From Cherax quadricarinatus (lineage: Eukaryota; Arthropoda; Malacostraca; Decapoda; Parastacidae): a stretch of 64,000 bases of DNA. A program made the translations under genes and the position numbers. Location of the stretch: positions 12,990,002 through 13,054,001 of the forward strand of contig NC_091369.1 of assembly GCF_038502225.1 (NCBI RefSeq), written 5' to 3'. The notes beneath the pieces were generated by a model that saw only the letters and a program-made list of their open reading frames with translations, was not told where the DNA came from and did no database searches. Of this stretch, positions 12,301 to 24,300 are shown in pieces. The stretch's first letter is position 1, and every line of letters begins with the position of its first letter.

Positions 12301-15300
12301 TGTTGTCTTGCAGTGCTGGACACCTTCCAGTTTGTCAGTGTGTATCTTTTCTTATAATAGGTGATCAGAACTGCACAAAATATTCTGCAGAATGATGATC
12401 TCTCATGAAAAGTGTCTTGTCAATGAGGGGTTCTTGTTTAAAAAGCTGGGCTTTTCTTCCCCTTCCTCGGATCGTACCTGAATGCCCCCTATTCCTGAAG
12501 TTCTGATCCCTAGGGGCTTAGTACTTTCGCATAAAGTAAATAAATAAATATAAGAAGAGCAGAGTATATGGAGAGTAAAAGAAAGTTAAAAAGAGTGGTG
12601 AGAGGTTGCAAAAGGAGAGCAGATGATAGAGTGGGAGAGGCACTGTCAAGAAATTTTAATGAAAATAAGAAAAAATTTTGGAGTGAGTTAAACAAGTTAA
12701 GAAAGCCTAGGGAAAGTATGGATTTGTCAGTTAAAAACAGAGTAGGGGAGTTAGTAGATGGGGAGATGGAGGTATTAGGTAGATGGCGAGAATATTTTGA
12801 GGAACTTTTAAATGTTAAGGAAGAAAGAGAGGCAGTAATTTCATGCACTGGTCAGGGAGGTATACCATCTTTTAGGAGTGAAGAAGAGCAGAATGTAAGT
12901 GTGGGGGAGGTACGTGAGGCATTACATAGAATGAAAGGGGGTAAAGCAGCTGGAACTAATGGGATCATGACAGAAATGTTAAAAGCAGGGGGGGATATAG
13001 TGTTGGAGTGGTTGGTACTTTTGTTCAATAAATGTATGAAAGAGGGGAAGGTACCTAGGGATTGGCAGAGAGCATGTATAGTCCCTTTATATAAAGGGAA
13101 AGGGGACAAAAGAGACTGTAAAAATTATAGAGGAATAAGTTTACTGAGTATACCAGGAAAAGTGTACGGTAGGGTTATAATTGAAAGAATTAGAGGTAAG
13201 ACAGAATGTAGGATTGCGGATGAGCAAGGAGGTTTCCGAGTGGGTAGGGGATGTGTAGATCAAGTGTTTACATTGAAGCATATATGTGAACAGTATTTAG
13301 ATAAAGGTAGGGAAGTTTTTATTGCATTTATGGATTTAGAAAAGGCATATGATAGAGTGGATAGAGGAGCAATGTGGCAGATGTTGCACGTATATGGAAT
13401 AGGTGGTAAGTTATTAAATGCTGTAAAGAGTTTTTATGAGGATAGTGAGGCTCAGGTTAAGGTGTGTAGAAGAGAGGGAGACTACTTCCCGGTAAAAGTA
13501 GGTCTTAGACAGGGATGTGTAATGTCACCATGGTTGTTTAATATATTTATAGATGGGGTTGTAAAGGAAGTAAATGCTAGGATGTTCGGGAGAGGGGTGG
13601 GATTAAATTTTGGGGAATCAAATTCAAAATGGGAATTGACACAGTTACTTTTTGCTGATGATACCGTGCTTATGGGAGATTCTAAAGAAAAATTGCAAAG
13701 GTTAGTGGATGAGTTTGGGAATGTGTGTCAAGGTAGAAAGTTGAAAGTGAACATAGAAAAGAGTAAGGTGATGAGGGTATCAAATGATTTAGATAAAGAA
13801 AAATTGGATATCAAATTGGGGAGGAGGAGTATGGAAGAAGTGAATGTTTTCAGATACTTGGGAGTTGACATGTCGGCGGATGGATTTATGAAGGATGAGG
13901 TTAATCATAGAATTGATGAGGGAAAAAAGTGAGTGGTGCGTTGAGGTATATGTGGAGTCAAAAAAACGTTATCTATGGAGGCAAAGAAGGGAATGTATGA
14001 AAGTATAGTAGTACCAACACTCTTATATGGGTGTGAAGCTTGGGTGGTAAATGCAGCAGCGAGGAGATGGTTGGAGGCAGTGGAGATGTCCTGTTTAAGG
14101 GCAATGTGTGGTGTAAATATTATGCAGAAAATTCGGAGTGTGGAAATTAGGAAAAGGTGTGGAGTTAATAAAAGTATTAGTCAGAGGGCAGAAGAGGGGT
14201 TGTTGAGGTGGTTTGGTCATTTAGAGAGAATGGATCAAAGTAGAATGACATGGAAAGCATATAAATCTATAGGGGAAGGAAGGCGGGGTAGGGGTCGTCC
14301 TCGAAAGGGTTGGAGAGAGGGGGTAAAGGAGGTTTTGTGGGCAAGGGGCTTGGACTTCCAGCAAGAGTGCGTGAGCGTGTTAGATAGGAGTGAATGGAGA
14401 CGAATGGTACTTGGGACCTGACGATCTGTTGGAGTGTGAGCAGGGTAATATTTAGTGAAGGGATTCAGGGAAACCGGTTATTTTCATATAGTCGGACTTG
14501 AGTCCTGGAAATGGGAAGTACAATGCCTGCACTTTAACCCTTTGAGGGTCGACAGGCCCTCTCCGAAACTCGTTCTCAGGGTCGGCCAAATTTAAAAAAA
14601 AAAAAATTATTTTCTCTTATGAAAAGATAGAGAATCTTTTCCCGATCATAAAGACACCAAAAGTTTGAAATTTGATAGAAAACTTACGGAATTATGCTCT
14701 CGCAAAGTTAGCGGTCTCGGCGATGTTTACGCATCGGCGATTTTGCCCACTTTGAGCCCCATTTTCGGCCAATTTCACTGTACTAGTCGACAAAAAACAT
14801 GAATATTCCGCTAGAACTCCATTTTTTCTATCGAATGAGTGCAAGAAACCACCCATTTATAAATTCAACTATCCAGTACAGTGGTCAGAATTTAGCAATT
14901 TTGCCAATTTCACACAAATTTCAAAAGATGCCAATTTCCGAATAGGGTCCAGAATAAACAAGAAAGACATTCCTGGCACTAAAATGACATTTCCTCTAGT
15001 CATTAGTCACGTCTCAAGGCCCCTCTTATATTCTTTTCCTTTCCACTTTGAATTTTTATTCTCACAAAAAATATAAGATTTACTGTTATGCAGACTACTG
15101 CATTAGTGTAAAAAATGGTATAAATATTATTGGTGCACTTGTGAAAGAATATTAGACTCACCAGTTGACGTGTATTGCATGCTTGGCACGATTTGTTTAC
15201 TTTTGAAGTTTGGTAAAAATCGAACATTTCTGCTACTTTGAGCTCAATTTCAAGGCACCTTTCATTGTAAAACCAGTCAAAATCATCTCAATTTCTGTAA

Positions 15301-18300
15301 TATGTCTTCCATTCTATAAAATGAGACCAAGAAAACTAGAATACAACAATAAATACCATACGAAAATACACTGCAAAGTCGCTGATTTATTAAAAAAAAA
15401 TGGTAAAAGTTTTTTTTTTCTCATTATGCACTGTGTGCTGCAGGATTTTTTTTAGACTGTGCACACTGACCACATGGACCCATTCTTTCATATGAAGGCC
15501 TACCAGCTTTCTCCCACTAGATTTGAGGCCGCTAGAATTTATGAGTACTAGTACGTCAAAAACCCCTACGCGTAAGACGTACTAGTACGACGAAAACCCT
15601 CAAAGGGTTAAAGGAGGGGTTTGGGATATTGGCAGTTTGGAGGGATATGTTGTGTATCTTTATATGTGTATGCTTCTAAACTGTTGTATTCTGAGCACCT
15701 CTGCAAAAACAGTGATAATGTGTGAGTGTGGTGAAAGTGTTGAATGATGATGAAAGTATTTTCTTTTTGGGGATTTTCTTTCTTTTTTGGGTCACCCTGC
15801 CTCGGTGAGAGACGGCCGACTTGTTGGGAAAAAAAAAAAAGATGTAAGTGAACAGAACGTTATTTTTTAGTTTCAAATTCGAATGATCTACCTACAAAGG
15901 CAGAGATTATTTTTTGGCATTCTTTTATTGTCTCCATTTATGGTTTGCTGGGCTTCAAATTATTTGCCACTATTACTACTAGGTTTATATTTTTTATTTG
16001 TTTACCTTAAGCAGGGTGGCCCAAAAAAGAAAAACGAAAGTTTAAATTTATTTTATTATTCGTTAAATAACTTACCATTGATGAAGTCGATATTAATAAT
16101 ATGAGAACTAATGGATAATAAATTCAATTGCAGGTACAGCTTTGACCTGCAGACATTCACCCTGCAGCTGCCTATTGGTCGTGGCAAGAAACTACCTGGT
16201 GAATTTACCAAGATAGGCTATTATCCAGTAGCTGTACTTCCTGGACAGTACACTGATTATTACAGACCGTAAGTGCTCATCCCGGTTATTATGTTTTGGA
16301 GATGTACTGTGCTTACCATACTGTATTAAATATGCTAACTGTGTATAATTACATATTAGGGTTTACAGGGGGTGAGATCTAGCTCTTGGCCCCATTTAAT
16401 TTTCAGATGATTCATGCAAAATAGTTTTGTCATGTGAGAAAAGAAGGGAAAGGGGCTGGAGCATAGTGCTCACCCACTGTGTGCTCAGACCTGCCTGTTG
16501 TGTTTGTGTGGATGTTGGCACAATTTATGTCCACTTCAGGTACAGACTAGTCTGCAGTGTCTGGGGCCCTATTACATGCACCCATCTTGTGCTCAGACTT
16601 TCCTTTGCATGGAAAAGCTAAAGTAGACCGTTATATTACACGGATTTATTTGCCACGTTTTGGTTATTGTACTACTGAAAAATTGCGGCACAGTTTTATA
16701 CAACACTTCATAAAATTAACACGGTTCTGTTTGCGGGCGCAGAAAAAACTTCCCCAGCTCAAGCTGCCGCCTGGCTGTGGGTCAGCAAGGGAGACCTCCT
16801 GCCATCCCTTGTCACCCCTGACACTCCTGCCACCCCCATTCCAGCCTTCATAAATGTGTGTCCAGTTCCATTCTGTCTTAGGACAGAATTGTGTTTTGAT
16901 CTTTTAATTGCCATATCTTGTATCTGCCAAGTAATCATAGCACCCAGTAGGCATATGAGTGTTGCTGGAAGTGGCAAGAAAAGGTATAAATGTTTAAGTT
17001 TTCGAATTAACGAAGAAAATAGAGATATTAGGGAAGAGATAGCCTGTGGCCTTAATGAAGTGTCAGTTTGTACATTTCAAAAGAATGAGGTAAATATATG
17101 AGTTTGTGTGATGAATAACTGACTGACTGACTTATTTGACTTGATTGACTTGTTTGACTTGACTGACTGACTTGACTGACTGACTTGACTGACTGACTTG
17201 ACTGACTGACTGACTGACTGACTTGACGGACTGACTGACTGACTAACTTGACTAACTTGACTGACAGACTGACTTGACTGACTGACTGATTTGACTGACT
17301 GACTGATTTGACTGACTGACTGACTGATTTGACTGACTGACTGACTGATTTGACTGACTGACTGATTTGACTGACTGACTGATTTGACTGACTGACTGAC
17401 TGACTGATTTGACTGACTGATTTGACTGACTGACTGACTGATTTGACTGACTGATTTGACTGACTGACTGACTGATTTGACTGACTGACTGACTGATTTG
17501 ACTGACTGACTGATTTGACTGACTGACTGATTTGACTGACTGACTGATTTGACTGACTGACTGATTTGACTGACTGACTGATTTGACTGACTGATTTGAC
17601 TGACTGACTGACTTGACTGACTGACTGACTGACTGACTTGACTGACTGACTTGACTGACTGACTTGACTGACTGACTTGACTGACTGACTGACTTGACTG
17701 ACTGACTGACTTGACTGACTGACTGACTTGACTGACTGACTGACTTGACTGACTGACTGACTTGACTGACTTGACTTGACTGACTAACTTGACTGACTAA
17801 CTTGACTGACTAACTTGACTGACTAACTTGACTGACTAACTTGACTGACTAACTTGACTGACTAACTTGACTGACTAACTTGACTGACTAACTTGACTGA
17901 CTAACTTGACTGACTAACTTGACTGACTAACTTGACTGACTAACTTGACTGACTAACTTGACTGACTAACTTGACTGACTAACTTGACTGACTAACTTGA
18001 CTGACTAACTTGACTGACTAACTTGACTGACTAACTTGACTGACTAACTTTGCTGACTAACTTGACTGATTTACTGACTGGCTGACTTAAAGTTAGACTT
18101 TTTCACTGAAGATTACCCTGACAAATCTCAAAGCAGTGGTGTCTAGAGCAGCTGATACTTTACCATCAGCTGTATAATGTACTGCAGGGTAAAATAGCCC
18201 AGAAACCCATTGCAGAATTTATACACACTCCAGTACAACCATCAACTTCAGTACCAGAACCTCTACCATCCACCTCAGCCCAGTAGGACCACAACATAAC

Positions 18301-21300
18301 TCCACTCTCTTCACAATCATCCACAAACACCAGCACCCACAATTTAAGGTAAGAAATACTACTATTTCTATTGCATTTAGTCTTAAGCAGTAAAAACAAT
18401 ATAATACATCACTACAATTACATATTCACTTTCATTTTTGTAAGATCTGGGGGTCTAAAAAAAAGTTGTTTGACTTTTTTGGGGTCTCCAGGAATGTAAC
18501 CCTATTTTTCCCATAAGTTCTTCAGTATCTAACATGGATTTATCTAACATGGTGTTTTCAGGAACGTAACTACATGTAATTTAACGGTCTACTTTATAAA
18601 CCATACCCCCGGCCGGGATTGAACCCGCGGTCATAGAGTCTCAAAACTCCAGCCCGTCGCGCGACGGGCTGGAGTTTTGAGACTCTATGACCGCGGGTTC
18701 AATCCCGGCCGGGGGTATGGTTTATTTGCAATCGTGTCATTACGATTTCTTAAGTCTACTTTATATTAATATTTCTAGGTAATTTGATATGAAGATTTTA
18801 AGTTTTATTTTTTATTTTGCATGTGTGTAATAAAATTTTAGTGTATCTTGTGTCCCATTTTTATTTTCTTTGCAGGTACTCATCATTGGCCTTAAAAACT
18901 ATGCCTTTGGGTACAGTAGTTGCTGCTCCCATTTCTCAAGATAATTTAGGCTCTGGAGCCAGCTCTGATTCAGAAGAGGATGCTGCAAGGTTTGTGTACA
19001 CTTTAATTGACAGTAGTCTTCCATCAGCTATTTTTTTTATTTATTATCACACCGGCCGATTCCCACCAAGGCAGGGTGGCCCGAAAAAGAAAAACTTTCA
19101 CCATCATTCACTCCATCACTGTCTTGCCAGAAGGGTGCTTTACACTACAGTTTTTAAACTGCAACATTAACACCCCTCCTTCAGAGTGCAGGCACTGTAC
19201 TTCCCATCTCCAGGACTCAAGTCCGGCCTGCCGGTTTCCCTGAATCCCTTCATAAATGTTACTTTGCTCACACTCCAACAGCACGTCAAGTATTAAAAAC
19301 CATTTGTCTCCATTCACTCCTATCAAACACGCTCACGCATGCCTGCTGGAAGTCCAAGCCCCTCGCACACAAAACCTCCTTTACCCCCTCCCTCCAACCC
19401 TTCCTAGGCCGACCCCTACCCCGCCTTCCTTCCACTACAGACTGATACACTCTTGAAGTCATTCTGTTTCGCTCCATTCTCTCTACATGTCCGAACCACC
19501 TCAACAACCCTTCCTCAGCCCTCTGGACAACAGTTTTGGTAATCCCACACCTCCTCCTAACTTCCAAACTACGAATTCTCTGCATTATATTCACACCACA
19601 CATTGCCCTCAGACATGACATCTCCACTGCCTCCAGCCTTCTCCTCGCTGCAACATTCATCACCCACGCTTCACACCCATATAAGAGCGTTGGTAAAACT
19701 ATACTCTCATACATTCCCCTCTTTGCCTCCAAGGACAAAGTTCTTTGTCTCCACAGACTCCTAAGTGCACCACTCACTCTTTTTCCCTCATCAATTCTAT
19801 GATTCACCTCATCTTTCATAGACCCATCCGCTGACACGTCCACTCCCAAATATCTGAATACGTTCACCTCCTCCATACTCTCTCCCTCCAATCTGATATT
19901 CAATCTTTCATCACCTAATCCTTTTGTTATCCTCATAACCTTACTCTTTCCTGTATTCACCTTTAATTTTCTTCTTTTGCACACCCTACCAAATTCATCC
20001 ACCAATCTCTGCAACTTCTCTTCAGAATCTCCCAAGAGCACAGTGTCATCAGCAAAGAGCAGCTGTGACAACTCCCACTTTGTGTGTGATTCTTTATCTT
20101 TTAACTCCACGCCTCTTGCCAAGACCCTCGCATTTACTTCTCTTACAACCCCATCTATAAATATATTAAACAACCACGGTGACATCACACATCCTTGTCT
20201 AAGGCCTACTTTTACTGGGAAAAAATTCCCCTCTTTCCTACATACTCTAACTTGAGCCTCACTATCCTCGTAAAAACTCTTCACTGCTTTCAGTAACCTA
20301 CCTCCTACACCATACACTTGCAACATCTGCCACATTGCCCCCCTATCCACCCTGTCATACGCCTTTTCCAAATCCATAAATGCCACAAAGACCTCTTTAG
20401 CCTTATCTAAATACTGTTCACTTATATGTTTCACTGTAAACACCTGGTCCACACACCCCCTACCTTTCCTAAAGCCTCCTTGTTCATCTGCTATCCTATT
20501 CTCCATCTTACTCTTAATTCTTTCAATTATAACTCTACCATACACTTTACCAGGTACACTCAACAGACTTATCCCCCATCAGCTATACCTTGCAATAAAT
20601 ATTTAAAGGAAATTATATTTTCTGATAATTTATTTTGAGTAACATTTTTGCAGTAATAACTTGTGCATATAATTCACCCATCTGTAAAAGCAGCTGTGAG
20701 GTAGTATACAAAAATAACCCATACATAGGAGAAAGAAATTTATGATGACGTTTCACTCCAGTAGTAGTAGTAGTAGTAGTAGTAGGTTGGTAGACAGGGA
20801 GGTACTACCGTCCTGCCAAGTGAGTGTAAAACGAAAGCCTGTAATTGTTTTACATGATGGTAGGATTGCTGGTGTCTTTTGTCTGTCTCATAAATATGCA
20901 AGATTACAGGCATGTCTTGCTACTTCTACTTACACTTAGGTCACACTACACATACATGTACACGTTTATTTATACACACTCATCTGAGTTTTCTTTGATT
21001 TTATCTTAATAGTTCTGTTGGAGTGTGAGCAGGGTAATATTTAGTGAAGGGATTCAGGGAAACCGGTTATTTTCATATAGTCGGACTTGAGTCCTGGAAA
21101 TGGGAAGTACAATGCCTGCACTTTAAAGGAGGGGTTTGGGATATTGGCAGTTTGGAGGGATATGTTGTGTATCTTTATATGTGTATGCTTCTAGACTGTT
21201 GTATTCTGAGCACCTCTGCAAAAACAGTGATAATGTGCGAGTGTGGTGAAAGTGTTGAATGATGATGAAAGTATTTTCTTTTTGGGGATTTTCTTTCTTT

Positions 21301-24300
21301 TTTGGGTCACCCTGCCTCGGTGGGAGACGGCCGACTTGTTGAAAAAAAATAAAAATAAAAAGTTCTTGGTCTTATTACTTTTCCTTTTATATCCATGGGG
21401 AAGTGGAATAAGAATCTTTCCTCCGTAAGCCATGCGTGTTGTAAAAGTCAACTAAAATGCCGGGAACAATGGGCTAGTAATCCCTTTTCCTGTAAAGATT
21501 ACTAAAAAGAATAAGAAGAAGAAAATTGTCAAAGTGGGAAGTCTGAATGTGCGTGGATGTTGTGCAAATGATAAGAAAGAGATGATTGTGGATGTTATGA
21601 ATGAGAAGAAACTGGATGTCCTGGCTTTAAGTGAAACAAAGCTGAAGGGGGTGGGAGAGTTTCAATGGAGAGGAATAAATGGGATTAGGTCAGGGGTTTC
21701 AAATAGAGTTAGAGCTAAAGAAGGAGTAGCAATAATGTTGAAGGATAAGCTATGGCAGGAAAAGAGGGACTACAAATGTATAAATTCAAGGATTATGTGG
21801 AGTAAAATAAAGATTGGATGTGAAAAGTGGGTTATAGTAAGTGTGTATGCACCTGGAGAAGAGAGAAGTGTAGAGGAGAGAGAGAGATTCTGGGAAATGT
21901 TGAGTGAATGCGTGGGGAGTTTTGAATCAAGTGTGAGAGTAATGGTGGTTGGGGATTTCAATGCTAAAGTGGGTAAAAATGTTATGGAGGGAGTAGTAGG
22001 TAAATTTGGGGTGCCAGGGGTAAATGTAAATGGGGAACCTTTAATTGAGCTATGTGTAGAAAGAAATTTGGTAATAAGTAATACATATTTTATGAAAAAG
22101 AGGATAAATATACAAGGTATGATGTAGCACGTAATGAAAGTAGTTTGTTAGATTATGTATTGGTGGATAAAAGGTTGATGGGTAGGCTCCAGGATGTACA
22201 TGTTTATAGAGGGGCAACTGATATATCGGATCATTATTTAGTTGTAGCTACAGTTAGAGTAAGAGGCAGATGGGAAAAGAGGAAGGTGGCAACAAGAAGT
22301 AAGAGGGAGGTGAAAGTGTATAAACTAAGGGAGGAGGAAGTTCGGGCGAGATATAAGCGACTATTGGCAGAAAGGTGGGCTAGTGCAAAGATGAGTAGTG
22401 GGGGGTTTGAAGAGGGTTGGAATAGTTTTAAAAATTAAGTATTAGAATGTGGGGCAGAAGTTTGTGGTTATAGGAGGGTGGGGGCAGGAGGAAAGAGGAG
22501 TGATTGGTGGAATGATGAAGTAAAGGGTGTGATAAAAGAGAAAAAGGTAGCTTACGAGAGGTTTTTACAAAGCAGAAGTGTTATAAGAAGAGCAGAGTAT
22601 ATGGAGAGTAAAAGAAAGGTGAAGAGAGTGGTGAGAGAGTGCAAAAGGAGAGCAGATGATAGAGTGGGAGAGGCACTGTCAAGAAATTTTAATGAAAATA
22701 AAAAAAAAAATTTTGGAGTGAGTTAAACAAGTTAAGAAAGCCTAGGGAAAGTATGGTTTTGTCAGTTAAAAACAGAGTAGGGGAGTTAGTAGATGGAGAG
22801 AGGGAGGTATTAGGTAGATGGCGAGAATATTTTGAGGAACTTTTAAATGTTGAGGAAGAAAGGGAGGCGGTAATTTCATGCACTGGCCAGGGAGGTATAC
22901 CATCTTTTAGGAGTGAAGAAGAGCAGAATGTAAGTGTGGTGGAGGTATGTGAGGCATTACGTAGAATGAAAGGGGGTAAAGCAACTGGAACTGATGGGAT
23001 CATGACAGAAATGTTAAAAGCAGGGGGGGATATAGTGTTGGAGTGGTTGGTACTTTTGTTTAATAAATGTATGAAAGAGGGGAAGGTACCTAGGGATTGG
23101 CAGAGAGCATGTATAGTCCCTTTATATAAAGGGAAAGGGGACAAAAGAGATTGTAAAAATTATAGAGGAATAAGTTTACTGAGTATACCAGGAAAAGTAT
23201 ACGGTAGGGTTATAATTGAAAGAATTAGAGGTAAGACAGAATGTAGGATTGCGGATGAGCAGGGAGGCTTCAGAGTGGGTAGGGGATGTGTAGATCAAGT
23301 GTTTACATTGAAGCATATATGTGAACAGTATTTAGATAAAGGTAGGGAAGTTTTTATTGCATTTATGAATTTAGAAAAGGCATATGATAGAGTGGATAGA
23401 GGAGCAATGTGGCAGATGTTGCAAGTATATGGAATAGGTGGTAAGTTACTAAATGCTGTAAAGAGCTTTTATGAGGATAGTGAGGCTCAGGTTAGGGTAT
23501 GTAGAAGAGAGGGAGAATACTTCCCGGTAAAAGTAGGTCTTAGACAGGGATGTGTAATGTCACCATGGTTGTTTAATATATTTATAGATGGGGTTGTAAA
23601 AGAAGTAAATGCTAGGGTGTTCGGGAGAGGGGTGGGATTAAATTATGGGGAATCAAATTCAAAATGGGAACTGACACAGTTACTTTTTGCTCATGATACT
23701 GTGCTTATGGGAGATTCTAAAGAAAAATTGCAAAGGTTAGTGGATGAGTTTGAGAATGTGTGTAAAGGTAGAAAGTTGAAAGTGAACATAGAAAAGAGTA
23801 AGGTGATGAGGGTATCAAATGATTTAGATAAAGAAAAATTGGATATCAAATTGGGGAGGAGGAGTATGGAAGAAGTGAATGTTTTCAGATACTTGGTAGT
23901 TGACGTGTCAGCGGATGGATTTATGAAGGATGAGGTTAATCATAGAATTGATGAGGGAAAAAAGGTGAGTGGTGTGTTTTGAGGTATATGTGGAGTCAAA
24001 AAATGTTATCTATGGAGGCAAAGAAGGGAATGTATGAAAGTATAGTAGTACCAACACTCTTATATGGATGTGAAGCTTGGGTGGTAAATGCAGCAGCGAG
24101 GAGATGGTTGGAGGCAGTGGAGATGTCCTGTTTAAGGGCAATGTGTGGTGTAAATATTATGCAGAAAATTCGGAGTGTGGAAATTAGGAAAAGGTGTGGA
24201 GTTAATAAAAGCATTAGTCAGAGGGCAGAAGAGGGGTTGTTGAGGTGGTTTGGTCATTTAGAGAGAATGGATCAAAATAGAATGACATGGAAAGCATATA

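Noticed and set aside
12510..12848. Minus-strand hydrophobic frame
   Set aside because: Antisense of the RTE-B linker region.
17114..18075. CRISPR-like regular spacing
   Set aside because: Units are contiguous low-complexity tandem repeats without unique spacers, in a eukaryotic intron.
18596..18725. tRNA gene
   Set aside because: Only a B-box-like 3' half is present in each arm; no A-box or acceptor pairing.
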